DNA of 60,482 nucleotides from Comamonas testosteroni (GCF_003569915.1 NZ_KZ984466.1:1-60482); one strand, 5' to 3'; counted from the stretch's first letter, positions 34,115 to 43,438 are shown. Notes: generated from the letters alone by a model not told the origin. Translations and numbers: made by a program.

Positions 34115-34268
34115 TGGTCTTCTCCTAGGTATTTGATTGATCTCGGTATCTCAAACAATGGTATTGCAAGTTTGCTAAGTTTCAACTGATTTAAAGCGCT
34201 GAAATTCGCTTATTTGCGTGTAATGACAACAGACGAGATGCTTGCTCTTCATCTTGCTGTCTCACATA

Positions 34269-34296
34269 ACGATACACCAAACCGGAATTGGCGCAA
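34269..34296 (-). promoter_or_regulatory. TTGCGYCAA-type promoter (parB-like 33134)
   Basis: Minus strand TTGCGCCAAT with TTGCGC at 34291-34296, 16-bp spacer, TATCGT at 34269-34274. Long untranslated leader of about 150 nt follows. Confidence 0.7.
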
Positions 34297-34344
34297 CTTG
34301 AAGCTAAGGCAGAGTGATTCAAGCGGCTGGATTCTGAGCAGTGC

Positions 34345-34383
34345 ATAAAAAAGGGCCAAACATGATGTCGGCCCTTTGGGTTG
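34345..34383 (-). terminator. Intrinsic terminator
   Basis: AAAAAAGGGCC..GGCCCTTTGGGTT hairpin; lies after the gene ending at 34397. Confidence 0.7.
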
Positions 34384-34396
34384 TAGCTATGAGAAG

Positions 34397-35572
34397 TTAC
34401 TTCTTGGCTCCAAGAGAGTCAGAACGACAAACGGCAAGTGATTGTGATTTTTCGTCGGCCACTACCATCATGTTTTTGCTGAAGGCAAGTCCGCGTGTGT
34501 AGCGTTTAGTGGGGTTGGTTGGCAGGCCAGTTGTGGCACCTTCAATAAATGAAACCAGGCCCATAGCGTTGACTACGTTGTGGCCTACCACTGCACGATT
34601 GAAGTCCAATGCCCCAGATGCACTGCCCAGGTGGTTGAGCTTGCCGTCATAGTGCTCTTGCGTATAGGTGTTGTCCTTGCGCATAGACAGGTAGGAGCCG
34701 CCTGATGCGTCTTGTTTTATGCACGCGAACATCTTGCTATCGCTGTTGAGACGATACTCGTCCGCAGGAACTGCATAACCAGTGCCAAAAACCAAGCGTC
34801 CTTTGTCGTTTCTCAGGCGATCCAAGATCAAGCTGTACTTACTGCCATTCTGCGCCAGCAGCAGGTATGCGTAGTCTCGGTAGACGCCACCAAAGCTCAC
34901 CTGCAATGTCGCCATGCCGCGCCAAATGGATGAGAACTTTGCAGCTCGCTCAACGCCGGTACAAGTATTGTTGGCATAGAAGCCGTTTTCGCAGAACGAC
35001 AAGGATTGGTTCTCAACCTTGATACCGAAGTCGAGCAGGACGCGTGGGTCATTGCGAGAATCTGCTTCCATAGAAATGCCGTTGTACGCACCTTGGATTG
35101 GAAGCTCTTGCGTGCGGTTGAGCTGCAGGTTGGTGCCAATGACATTGGAGTTCAGGCTTGAAACTGATACTTGGCCAACAATTTCATTACCTTCAGGGGA
35201 CGTGAATATTTCAAATCGGGGACCACCCTCCTCACTATTGGAGTTCGCCGTTGAGTAGACAGTGATACCCAGGTTGGTTTCGTCAATTTTTACTGGGATG
35301 CGCTGGATTTCTTCCACGCCGTACATAGTGTTCAGCGGGATGATTTGAGCAGTTCGGCTTTCACGGTCAATCACCAGCCTGAAAGTGTCACCGTCCACAG
35401 CAGTCATGATGAACGTGTCCTTGGGTAACTGGGTGACAGAGGCGGTGGGAGGCGGTGCTGGAGGTTCAGGTTGTGTTTCGCCCTTCTCTTCGTCCCCACC
35501 ACCACAGGCAGACAACACGAGCGCTGCAGCCAGAGCCAGAGCATTAATTTTGGTTTTATTGAGCATTTGCAA
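34397..35572 (-). CDS. Secreted lipoprotein, unknown function
   Basis: A 391-residue protein with a lipoprotein signal (LAAALVLSAC; Cys followed by GGGDEEKGE) and a Pro-rich linker, then a beta-rich domain. No enzyme motif seen. A start two codons in (MLNKTK) is equally good. Presumably anchored in the outer membrane. Monocistronic. Confidence 0.75.
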   Translation of the reverse strand: MQMLNKTKINALALAAALVLSACGGGDEEKGETQPEPPAPPPTASVTQLPKDTFIMTAVDGDTFRLVIDRESRTAQIIPLNTMYGVEEIQRIPVKIDETNLGITVYSTANSNSEEGGPRFEIFTSPEGNEIVGQVSVSSLNSNVIGTNLQLNRTQELPIQGAYNGISMEADSRNDPRVLLDFGIKVENQSLSFCENGFYANNTCTGVERAAKFSSIWRGMATLQVSFGGVYRDYAYLLLAQNGSKYSLILDRLRNDKGRLVFGTGYAVPADEYRLNSDSKMFACIKQDASGGSYLSMRKDNTYTQEHYDGKLNHLGSASGALDFNRAVVGHNVVNAMGLVSFIEGATTGLPTNPTKRYTRGLAFSKNMMVVADEKSQSLAVCRSDSLGAKK

Positions 35573-36333
35573 TCATGATGAAACCTCTCCAACTGGAGGC
35601 ATGATTAGCTTAGGTATTTAGTTTTGAATTCCGTTTGCGTAATACCAAGGAAAAGCAGCCATATTCGACTTTGGTTAAATAGATTGCGTTTTAGGAACCT
35701 TTTGCGCATCCCATTGTCAAATAGACCAGTAAAATTTGCCCCCAAGCCATTCAGGCACCACAACGTTCCATACTTTCAGCCATTGCGCTGGGCTAGTTGT
35801 GATGCCAGGCAAGACCTAGCCCAGTCTCATCTTTCAATGTGCCAGCTCAATTTGCTGCTCAGTGCTTCGAACGCATCAAGTTCGACCCCAAGGTTTCTAT
35901 TTTTCGGAGTTTTCAATGCAAAGTATGCTGCACACGCCAGCGCATCGTGAATCGGCACGATGTAACTGTTCTAAGCTGGGCCACCCTTCCCGACCCCCAG
36001 CGCCAGCTTTCCCCCGCCATCTCGGCTTCACGGAGTCAACTCATTCGAGTTTCGAGCAACAGTCTGTTCGTCTTATCCAGTCCTTGCTCCTTCCTCGCTA
36101 AGCCTTCGGATTGGTTTGGGCGAAAAAAACCCACCGTGATCAAAATCTTGCCCAAAGTAGCCTAGGCCCATGCAATTTTTTGTTCAATGACCAATGGCAG
36201 TTGACATGAGTTTCGGAACATTCCTTTCGCGCATCTTCAATGAGGCGCAATAAACCTTCGCAGAAAGAGCAAAGGATGGAAAAATACGCTGAAACAAGGA
36301 GTCATGTCCCATGTTGGGATTTCAGCTCAAATG
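35573..36333. other. No confident gene
   Basis: About 760 bp. Short plus-strand open frames overlap each other and have no coding character. No leader, promoter family member or repeat was recognised. It may contain remnants of lost genes. Confidence 0.4.
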
Positions 36334-36375
36334 AAAAAGCCCCGTGACCTTGAAGGTACGGGGCTTTTTTTGTGG
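36334..36375 (-). terminator. Intrinsic terminator
   Basis: AAAAAGCCCCGTGACC..GGTACGGGGCTTTTTTT hairpin after the gene ending at 36387. Confidence 0.9.
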
Positions 36376-36386
36376 GTTAAAAGGAT

Positions 36387-37211
36387 TTAGAAGAGGCAGG
36401 CTTGATCCATCGACACTTCACTGCCTCTCTTGGGGCGTGTGCCAAAGGTTTTGGCCCCTAACTCGCCATTAGCTGATGTAGCTACAGCTTGCTCAATATC
36501 CGTGTCAAAGTTCAATCCTTCCTCAGCTAGTGACAGATGGAAGTCTTGAATCTCTCCTCGGATTCTGCAGATCAGGGTCCCGCGTGAACGTTTCCCCTCA
36601 CTCTCATAGATAACCACCGGATGACCAGCCAGCTTATGCCAGCTGATTGTTGGATCTGCTCCGTAGGTGTGAGGGCGCCAGCCAACAGACCTGCGCTCTT
36701 TGTCGTAGGTCTGGGCTTCAGACATAGACAATGGTGCAACAGTCGGAAGACCGCGAAGGAAGTTCACAGGTTTGGCGCAAATCATCACCTGGCCAGCAAC
36801 CTTCACTCTGAGGCCAAGGTAGGAGAAGGCGTGGCTTTTCTCAGCATGGACTTTCGGCCAGTCAACTTTATCCATTGTGGCCTCTGTGTAGAGGCGTTCT
36901 GGTATCAGTTGCCAAGCATGAATTTCGTTGCTTGCACCTGAGCTATAGCTAGTGACTGTATACAGGAAGCCGCCGTACTGTTTCGCCTTAACGCTTGCAA
37001 TCTCATTCTTGCCCGCTTCAGCAATTGCCATCCCTGAGTAGATGTCGGTCATTTCTTCCCACTCTTGCCCAGTCAAGGTGACGGAGCGTATTGCGGTTGG
37101 CTCATCAGCAAAGCAAATGACTGCTTTTTCTTTTGCGCTGACTTCTTGAACTTCGCTATCGAAGGAGAAGAGTTCAGGAATATATGAGTGGGATAAAAGT
37201 TGGAGTTCCAT
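36387..37211 (-). CDS. Unknown protein, leader-controlled
   Basis: A 274-residue protein (MELQLLSHSYIPELFSFDSE) without recognised domain. The frame is open upstream but the ATG at 37211 directly follows the leader's last hairpin. Own promoter, leader and terminator. Confidence 0.75.
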   Translation of the reverse strand: MELQLLSHSYIPELFSFDSEVQEVSAKEKAVICFADEPTAIRSVTLTGQEWEEMTDIYSGMAIAEAGKNEIASVKAKQYGGFLYTVTSYSSGASNEIHAWQLIPERLYTEATMDKVDWPKVHAEKSHAFSYLGLRVKVAGQVMICAKPVNFLRGLPTVAPLSMSEAQTYDKERRSVGWRPHTYGADPTISWHKLAGHPVVIYESEGKRSRGTLICRIRGEIQDFHLSLAEEGLNFDTDIEQAVATSANGELGAKTFGTRPKRGSEVSMDQACLF

Positions 37212-37334
37212 TTCATTTCCATTGAGGTCATGAACGGACACCGGCCCGTGGGCACAGGTGCCCGAACGGGTTGAGTAAAGTAAGGCTGGCACGATGACCA
37301 GATAACTGCCAAAGAGCAATTGAATTTGATTTTA
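37212..37334 (-). promoter_or_regulatory. Structured 5' leader, copy 17 (gene 36387-37211)
   Basis: Middle hairpin CCCGT/ACGGG with GGGCAC/GTGCCC; last TTCAT/ATGAA; first CTGG..CCAG. TAAAAT -10 at 37329-37334. Confidence 0.85.
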
Positions 37335-37370
37335 GTGCCTATCCCTGGCTGCGCCTAGTGGGCTTAAAGA

Positions 37371-37412
37371 CAAAAGCCCAGCCCCACTTAAACGCGGTGA
37401 CTGGGCTTTCAG
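37371..37412 (-). terminator. Intrinsic terminator
   Basis: AAAAGCCCAGCC..GACTGGGCTTTC hairpin after the gene ending at 37430. Confidence 0.7.
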
Positions 37413-37429
37413 TTGTGCTTAACTGCGAC

Positions 37430-37741
37430 TTAGAGGACACCGTACTTTTTCAAGTTTGCGGTCTGGTCAGGTCGCATCATATGCAGGTGCTTTTCCCATA
37501 CTCCAGGCTGTTTGCTGCCAAGAATGTAGTGGGTGTTCTCGGTTTGGATCTCTCCGGGCCTGCCATAACAGATGGGTGAAGTTTGGACGTAATCAGTGCC
37601 AACGACACCTATCAGCGAAACAGTATGGCCGCTGGTGGGAACGATCTTCCAATGCTCCATCTTCACTTTGCGCTCGGAGCGCTTCGGAAATGCGGGGGTG
37701 GTGCAGCTGGGCTGCAGTATCGCAATTGCTTGCGCTGTCAT
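37430..37741 (-). CDS. Small unknown protein, leader-controlled
   Basis: A 103-residue protein (MTAQAIAILQPSCTTPAFPK) without recognised domain; MEHWKIVPTSGHTVSLIGVV may begin a small beta domain. Start fixed by the leader. Confidence 0.7.
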   Translation of the reverse strand: MTAQAIAILQPSCTTPAFPKRSERKVKMEHWKIVPTSGHTVSLIGVVGTDYVQTSPICYGRPGEIQTENTHYILGSKQPGVWEKHLHMMRPDQTANLKKYGVL

Positions 37742-37832
37742 GTCATTCCTTTGGGAAATGACGAGCACCAGCCCAGAGGACGCGGTGCCCGTCCGAGGAG
37801 GTAAATCTGGCCGTGACCAGCAGGGAGGAAGC
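37742..37832 (-). promoter_or_regulatory. Structured 5' leader, copy 18 (gene 37430-37741)
   Basis: Last hairpin GTCATT/AATGAC (37742-37747 with 37757-37762) enclosing AAAGG. Middle hairpin rearranged (GGAC/GTCC). 5' part weak. Confidence 0.75.
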
Positions 37833-37835
37833 TCA

Positions 37836-37876
37836 ATGAAAAACACCCCCCGTTGTCGCGGAGGGTGTCTTCTTGT
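37836..37876 (-). terminator. Intrinsic terminator
   Basis: AACACCCCCCG..CGGAGGGTGTCTT hairpin after the disrupted gene ending at 37916. Confidence 0.7.
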
Positions 37877-38178
37877 GGCTTTGGAACCCGTAGGTTCCAA
37901 AAGCGCGATGCAGGGTTACGCTTCTTCAGCGCTATCCTGTTCCGCCTGGTTATCGAGGTAGGCTTCTTGCACTTCATCACTCTCGAAGATGATGGGTGAA
38001 GTGTCTTCCTTCATCCAGGTGAGGATGCTGCCGACATTCAGAATCTCGGATTCATAGTGGCAGTTGAAGCTATCGGAATGCGCCAAGACCCAGAACTGTT
38101 CATCGTTGGCAACAACAATAGACTGGGTATGAATCGCACCGGCTTCCGTGGAGGCTCAACTCCTGAGAGGATTGAGTC

Positions 38179-38505
38179 ATGAACACTAAAGCTGCTCGTT
38201 TTAGCCCTGAGGTACGTGAACGTGCCGTACGTTTGGTGCAGGAATGCCAAGCGGATTACGCATCACTGTGGGGTGCGTGTGAATCGATTGCCCCCAAGAT
38301 AGGTTGCTCGGTCAGCACCCTGCATGGGTGGGTGCAGCGCAAAGAAATAGATGCAGGCCAACGCCCAGGATTGACCACGGATGAACGTGAGCGGCTCAAA
38401 CAACTTGAGCGAGAGAACAAGGAACTGCGCCGTGCCAATGACATCCTCAAGGCTGCGAGCGCTTTTTTTGCGCAGGCGGAGCTGGACCGTCGCATCAAGA
38501 GTTAA
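38179..38505 (+). CDS. IS3-family transposase OrfA
   Basis: A 108-residue protein with a helix-turn-helix ([20 protein letters not shown]) and a leucine-zipper-like helix ([20 protein letters not shown]). It binds the IS ends. The frame contains T TTT TTT at 38463-38469 in the right phase for -1 slippage into OrfB. Confidence 0.92.
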   Translation: MNTKAARFSPEVRERAVRLVQECQADYASLWGACESIAPKIGCSVSTLHGWVQRKEIDAGQRPGLTTDERERLKQLERENKELRRANDILKAASAFFAQAELDRRIKS

Positions 38506-38558
38506 TTGACTTTGTAGACCAGTATCGTGATGCCTATGGGGTCGAGCCAATTTGCAGG

Positions 38559-39425
38559 TTGCTGCAAATTGCCCCATCGGGCTACAGGCGCAGGGTTCAA
38601 CAAAGAAACTGCCCTTGGCTGCGCTGCAAGCGCAGCCAATCAGATGAAGAACGTTGCAGTCATATTCAACGGGTGTGGCATGCCAATTGGCAGGTGTATG
38701 GCATCGTCAAAGTCTGGAAGCAGATGCACCGAGAGGGTTTGCCGATTGCCCGCTGCACAGTGCAACGCCTGATGCGCAAGCTGGGCCTTGAAGGTGCAAG
38801 GCGAGGCAAGAAGGTACGTACGACACGCCCAGATGTGGCACGGCCAAGCCCGCTAGACCTGGTCAACCGCCAGTTCACAGCCCAGCGCCCTGACCAGCTT
38901 TGGGTTGCAGACTTCACCTATATATCAACATGGCAAGGGCAAATGTTTGTGGCCTTTGTGATTGATGTCTATGCCCGCCGCATAGTGGGCTGGCGGGTCA
39001 GCAGCCACATGCGTACGGACTTTGTGGTGGATGCGCTGGAGCAGGCGCTGTATGCCAGACAACCTTCAAGCGATACGAAACTGATTCACCACTCCGATAG
39101 GGGGAGCCAGTATGTGTCTATTTGCTACACAGAGCGTTTGGAGGAAGCTGGCCTGATGCCTTCGGTGGGCAGTACCGGCGATTCCTATGACAACGCCTTG
39201 GCCGAAACCATCAATGGTCTTTACAAAACAGAGGTTATCTATAAGCGAGGGCCGTGGAAAACACGGGAATCACTGGAGCTGGCAACACTGCAATGGGTGC
39301 ACTGGTTCAACCACGGCAGATTGCTGGAGTCCATAGGGCATATACCGCCAGCGGAAGCTGAGGCAAACTACTGGCGGCAAGTTGCCAATACCGTGCAGGC
39401 TAGCGCCTGCACTTCAACAAACTAG
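38559..39425 (+). CDS. IS3-family transposase OrfB (DDE integrase)
   Basis: The catalytic part with a DDE triad: WVADFTYISTW (first Asp), HHSDRGSQY (second Asp) and NALAETINGLYKTE (Glu). The frame is open upstream and joins OrfA after the T7 slip, producing OrfAB. Listed from its first ATG; the natural product probably starts in OrfA. Apparently intact and active. Confidence 0.92.
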   Translation: MLQIAPSGYRRRVQQRNCPWLRCKRSQSDEERCSHIQRVWHANWQVYGIVKVWKQMHREGLPIARCTVQRLMRKLGLEGARRGKKVRTTRPDVARPSPLDLVNRQFTAQRPDQLWVADFTYISTWQGQMFVAFVIDVYARRIVGWRVSSHMRTDFVVDALEQALYARQPSSDTKLIHHSDRGSQYVSICYTERLEEAGLMPSVGSTGDSYDNALAETINGLYKTEVIYKRGPWKTRESLELATLQWVHWFNHGRLLESIGHIPPAEAEANYWRQVANTVQASACTSTN

Positions 39426-40151
39426 CCTCCACCAAACCCGGTGCGATTCAGTACTCAGGTCTGCACGCTCTTCAATGCCTTCGCTGCCCCAGCTGTTAGG
39501 AGTGAAATCAAAGCGAACGTCTGAAAGACTCATCAACGAGCAGAGTTTGCTCAGTTGAATGATCTTGGCCATGTCTGCTTTGGTGAACTGAACTTGGCAG
39601 TAGTCGGGATTTTCGCAATGGTCGCTGGTAGCTTTCGCTTCCAGAACCAGCGTTCGATTGAAGTCAACTCCTTCGAGTCGATGGTCTTCGTTATCGACCT
39701 CAGCCTGGGCTTGCGCCAAGGCAATTTCGATTTGACCGAGACCCACGTTCTCAGGATGCTCATAGGTGCCCTCTTCCAAACCGCTCTTGATGTCTTGAAT
39801 ATGCCCTTCGGTGATGCCGATGAGGGTTTTCAGAACAGAGCGCTGGATTGGGATGTACTCCTCGGTGGTCAAGTGCTGACGAAGCGCCACAAAGGACTCT
39901 TCATGCATCATCTCGTCTGCCAAAGCTGTGATTTCTTCCTTGCTGGAGCCACTTGGTGCAGTGACAGTGAACAAGGAAATCACCTCGCCTGGGAGGTCGG
40001 CAAATTTCTTCACCTGGGCATCGAAATGATTATTGGCGGAAGTCAGGTCAGTGAACCAGTCCACTCCCCCGGAGGTTTCGCTCACAACACTGACGGCAAA
40101 AACCGTGATGTTTTGTGCTGCGGCCTCAGTGGTTGCGTTTGTATTTTGCAT

Positions 40152-40277
40152 GTCCATATCCAATTTGGAAGTGATGGACACCTACCCTCAATGGGCAGGT
40201 GTGGCCCATCGGGGTTGAGAAAGGTAAAGCTGGCACATGGCCAGAGAATGCACAGAGGCAATCAGGGAAAGATTCTA
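40152..40277 (-). promoter_or_regulatory. Structured 5' leader, copy 19 (split gene)
   Basis: Last hairpin GTCCAT/ATGGAC; middle ATGGGC/GCCCAT with CCC/GGG; first CTGGCCATGTGCCAG. TAGAAT -10 at 40272-40277. Confidence 0.88.
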
Positions 40278-40326
40278 CGGCTAGTGTTTGCCGCTGAAAA
40301 GATGTTGGCAGGAATTGTGCAGTTGC

Positions 40327-40470
40327 TTAGGCAATGTCGATGATGAGCTTGAGAGCAACGCTTGTGAAAGCAATTGAACCCAGAAACATCAATGTACAAA
40401 GCGCTTTTTCAACTGCAAGCAGAAGTTCCTGCAGCGTGAGCGTTGCTCTGGATGTTGTGGAGGTGTGCAT
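40327..40470 (-). CDS. Small membrane protein, leader-controlled
   Basis: A 47-residue protein: MHTSTTSRATLTLQELLLAV followed by one hydrophobic segment (LCTLMFLGSIAFTSVALKLI). Below usual size cut-offs, but its ATG sits exactly at the end of a complete leader, which is strong support for expression. Confidence 0.6.
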   Translation of the reverse strand: MHTSTTSRATLTLQELLLAVEKALCTLMFLGSIAFTSVALKLIIDIA

Positions 40471-40586
40471 ATCGGTCCCATGGGGAAGATAGACACCGCC
40501 CCAATGGGCACGGTGCCCATCGAGGTTGAGAAAAGTAAGGCTGGCAAGAAACCAGAATCAGCGCGAAGCGTGAGGAGCCAAGTCTA
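40471..40586 (-). promoter_or_regulatory. Structured 5' leader, copy 20 (gene 40327-40470)
   Basis: Middle hairpin ATGGGCAC/GTGCCCAT is perfect apart from a short loop; last TATC/GATA; first CTGG-tttctt-GCCAG. TAGACT -10 at 40581-40586. Confidence 0.88.
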
Positions 40587-40623
40587 CATCGCTGGCGCAG
40601 GTTGACCAGCTCAAACTATGGAC

Positions 40624-41640
40624 CTACTCGGGCATTTTTAGGCCTTCCACGTTGTAGGACTGAATGATTTTTTGTGGGAGTGCGGATTTCAGCAGGCCAC
40701 TATTGAGCAAGTGGACGACTGCCTGGGCTTGTGTAGCGTCACGATGGACCTTCATAGTGTCGCGTTCATCACTCTTGCTCATGACCTGTTTGAAATGGGC
40801 AAAGATCACAGGGTCCACCGTGGGCATCATTGCCATGTCACCCATGATCGAAATTACCACGCTCTCAAAAACGCTCCCTTGCATGAACTTTTCTGAGTCT
40901 TTGCCCACCACCGGGATGACATCCCCTTCTTCGTTGGACATAAGAACAACCTGGCGGTCTTTCGTCTCAGGGACAGGCTTGTCATCTTCGCGCAGGAAGT
41001 CCACCGCGAAATCGGAATCATTGATTGCAGATTCCAGATTCACTTCGCTCCGGCGAAATGTCGGGTCAGCAATACGCAGCACATCGATCATCGAAATTTC
41101 GGGACTGTACTTGTCCATGGATGTGCGAAATTCAATCTTGCTCTGCCGATTCCACAGCAGGTCAATGTCCTGAGTTGCGGTGCTGTCCGTATCGAAGAAG
41201 ACGCCTGCAGCACTTTCATAGGCAAACAATGCGTGTGTGCCGATGACGCGGTGGAATCTAAGAACGTCCACCTCCTGCAGAGCTTTTAAGATGCCAATGG
41301 CCATGGGGTCGGCATTACCCAGCGCTAGCTGACGATTGGCTTCAACAGCTTGGTCATGGGCAATCATGGCCTGATGCAGGGTCTGCCGCGCTTCATGAAA
41401 GCGCTGGAGCTGACTTGCGCGAATCACTTCCAAATCATGGCTGGCAGCTGGCAGGATTTTGATTTCGGATTGCTTTCCAACACTCACGAGACACGGGCAT
41501 CCGTTCTCGGTGGACCACTCATAGTAATAGTTATTTCGGGTGGCGGTTGTCTGGCTTTCTCGCAGCGCGAGCAGGGCTTTTTTGGAGGCCTCCAGCTGTG
41601 TACGCTGGTGGTCGTTGAATTCGGTAATCAGGAAATCCAT
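40624..41640 (-). CDS. GSU2403-like nucleotidyltransferase-fold protein
   Basis: A 338-residue protein. GTHALFAYESAAGVFF (134-149) and TATQDIDLLW (154-163) match the polymerase-beta-type nucleotidyltransferase core (G-T/S motif, then D-x-D at 158-160) of GSU2403-type proteins. The N-terminal 130 residues are helical. Members of this superfamily include toxins and defence enzymes that modify tRNA or proteins. The upstream gene 41708-42604 is a diverged paralogue, 67 bp away in the same direction. Confidence 0.65.
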   Translation of the reverse strand: MDFLITEFNDHQRTQLEASKKALLALRESQTTATRNNYYYEWSTENGCPCLVSVGKQSEIKILPAASHDLEVIRASQLQRFHEARQTLHQAMIAHDQAVEANRQLALGNADPMAIGILKALQEVDVLRFHRVIGTHALFAYESAAGVFFDTDSTATQDIDLLWNRQSKIEFRTSMDKYSPEISMIDVLRIADPTFRRSEVNLESAINDSDFAVDFLREDDKPVPETKDRQVVLMSNEEGDVIPVVGKDSEKFMQGSVFESVVISIMGDMAMMPTVDPVIFAHFKQVMSKSDERDTMKVHRDATQAQAVVHLLNSGLLKSALPQKIIQSYNVEGLKMPE

Positions 41641-41707
41641 CAGGCTTGATATCTCAGTATTTTTGTTCTGGCCAAGGCCAGCTGCACCAGCTGCAGCGGC
41701 GATGGAT

Positions 41708-42604
41708 TTACTTGTGTTGGAAGCGCGGTGTGGCCAACAAATCGCTCAGTGCGCCCTGGTCGATAGTATCAATGCCAAGTAGAGTGTTGAAGGCCTTCAG
41801 GCACTGGGGTTCAACAGTTTTCATCAGGCCCATCTTCCCAGTTTTGCTGATCAACACTTGTTCAAATGCAGGGGTATGGCTTAGCTCTTCTCCAAGCGCA
41901 TCAAGGAACTCTTTGGCGGTCTGCTTCAGGTAGGCCATAAGGGCATTGTGGGCGTCCTTCAGAGCCTGTGCCTGCTCTTTTTCATGCCTCGAAGCCTTCG
42001 ATGACTTGATCACCAGTACGCTGCTGTGTTTGCTGGTCACAGCGTAGTGGCTGACAGACTTGGAGCGTTTGAGCTTGAGAATGGTTTGCGCATCCAGTTT
42101 GCGCATCACAAAAATGAGGAAATAGCCAATCTCATCGCGCTCCTTGAGAGTCTTGGGAGCCTCATACCCCGTTGACTGCCAATAGGCGTGGAGCGCGGGC
42201 GTACCCAGCCAGCGGCTGTCATCGCTGATGCCCAATCCTTCTAACAGGTTGATCGCTTCTATGACTTGAGCAGACGCTGTGCCGGCACGAACGGCTTTGT
42301 TCATGCGCTCATAGATGGCAATGCGTTCGCTTAGTGCCTTTTCACGCTGCTGTAGCCCTGCGCGCTCGGCTTCATATTGCTCATAGATGCGTTCCGTTTC
42401 AGCAGACCTCAATCCCAGATGCACAACCTTCTGGCTGTCGCTGTAGCTTCTCTGAGCTAGGTAGACATAGTGTCCAGATGCCTTCCAATACATCGACCCG
42501 CCAAGCCTTTGCAGTTTGCGCCTGACCGCCACCAGTTCGCGGAATGCGCGGGTGGAGTCAATGACTTGCTTCGTTGTCGTGTTAGAGAGGTGCTGTGCTT
42601 GCAT
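41708..42604 (-). CDS. Paralogue of the nucleotidyltransferase, active site lost
   Basis: A 298-residue protein. GTPALHAYWQSTGYEAP stands at residues 134-150, exactly the position of GTHALFAY in the product of 40624-41640, and the helical N-terminal halves are similar (YVYLAQRSYSDSQKVVHLGL). The D-x-D catalytic motif is not present after it. It may act as a regulatory or antitoxin-like partner. No leader; upstream DNA contains no member of the known promoter family. Confidence 0.55.
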   Translation of the reverse strand: MQAQHLSNTTTKQVIDSTRAFRELVAVRRKLQRLGGSMYWKASGHYVYLAQRSYSDSQKVVHLGLRSAETERIYEQYEAERAGLQQREKALSERIAIYERMNKAVRAGTASAQVIEAINLLEGLGISDDSRWLGTPALHAYWQSTGYEAPKTLKERDEIGYFLIFVMRKLDAQTILKLKRSKSVSHYAVTSKHSSVLVIKSSKASRHEKEQAQALKDAHNALMAYLKQTAKEFLDALGEELSHTPAFEQVLISKTGKMGLMKTVEPQCLKAFNTLLGIDTIDQGALSDLLATPRFQHK

Positions 42605-42868
42605 GTTTCTATACCGCTAAAGGGCTTTTGAAAAACTTGTACAACCCGAAATGATTCTGGGACGCGCTCTTTTCATAGTGCTGCTCAACCGTTGGCCAGC
42701 CCTGGTATGGGTGGCGTTTCGGTGCGTAATGTCCAGCTTTTCCGAGTTTTATAAATATTCGTACAACTCCTTTAATTTCAATAGATTATCGGATTTTTTG
42801 CTCTTGATGTCGTATAGCCCGCAAGAAGAGTTTTCCGACTCTGCTGTGCCCTCTGCCTTGCCGTTGCC

Positions 42869-42913
42869 AAAAAAAACGCTCTGAAGCCCTAAAAGGGCCG
42901 CAGAGCGGTTCTT
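42869..42913 (-). terminator. Intrinsic terminator
   Basis: AAAAAACGCTCTG..CAGAGCGGTTCTT hairpin after the gene ending at 42935; it separates that gene from the nucleotidyltransferase pair. Confidence 0.7.
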
Positions 42914-42934
42914 GATTAACAGGCCAAGGCCGTG

Positions 42935-43438
42935 TTAAGTGCTGGCACTGAGATCCCCCAGTGCCCTCATGCTTCGCATGGCTAGGATGGCATCGTTGTT
43001 CGACTGTAGGCCAGTGAGAGATTGAAATCTGTCAGCAACCTCGCGTGCCAGCCGCGTGAACTTTTGACACGACTCATGGTCATTGAGCTTGTAGGCCAGG
43101 CATGAGCTATCGCGGTACTGGAAAAAACTCCGAGCCAGTTCATGCACCTGCAAACCCCGAAACAGTTCTTTGTTCTGTTCACGCAGCGCCAGCAGTAGCC
43201 GGTGCTTGTTGTTCACGTCGAATGTCTGATCTGTTTCAGTGTCTTTCATGATGGTTCCTGAAATGTGCAGCACAGGCTTACGCATGCGGGAAAACGCCGT
43301 GTGCATAAGGCCAGCACGAAACACTTCACCTTGTTCATTCTCGCGGTCGATTTCTTGCAGCAGTCGATTGGCATCGACCACGGCCCCATCGGATCTGAGA
43401 AAAAGGTGGTTCTGTAGGTGAGTGAGGGAGTTTGTCAT
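42935..43438 (-). CDS. Unknown protein, leader-controlled
   Basis: A 167-residue protein (MTNSLTHLQNHLFLRSDGAV), mainly helical, no recognised domain. Start fixed by the leader; here the ATG lies inside the last stem. Own terminator. Confidence 0.72.
   Translation of the reverse strand: MTNSLTHLQNHLFLRSDGAVVDANRLLQEIDRENEQGEVFRAGLMHTAFSRMRKPVLHISGTIMKDTETDQTFDVNNKHRLLLALREQNKELFRGLQVHELARSFFQYRDSSCLAYKLNDHESCQKFTRLAREVADRFQSLTGLQSNNDAILAMRSMRALGDLSAST

Larger units (their letters stand above)
38130..39450 (+). mobile_element. IS3-family insertion sequence
   Basis: 1321 bp with imperfect terminal inverted repeats starting TGAATCGCACCGG on both ends and a 3-bp target duplication GTA (38127-38129 and 39451-39453). 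Two overlapping frames encode the transposase by -1 frameshifting. The ends and size fit the IS3 family, resembling elements with TGAACCGCCCCGG-type ends. Confidence 0.93.
37916..40151 (-). pseudogene. Leader-controlled gene split by an IS3-family element
   Basis: The 5' part runs from the leader-fixed ATG at 40151 (MQNTNATTEAAAQNITVFAV) to 39451; the 3' part runs from 38126 to the stop at 37916 (ending NQAEQDSAEEA). Removing the IS and one copy of the GTA duplication restores 912 bp, 304 codons with no frame break (junction reads EERADLSTQSIVVANDEQ). Insertion is therefore recent. Original product about 303 residues, unknown family. As it stands, translation runs into the IS and stops at 39414. 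Confidence 0.85.

Noticed and set aside
35624..36165. Overlapping plus-strand open frames
   Set aside because: Three short frames overlap each other with no start signals and no coding character; region left as noncoding.
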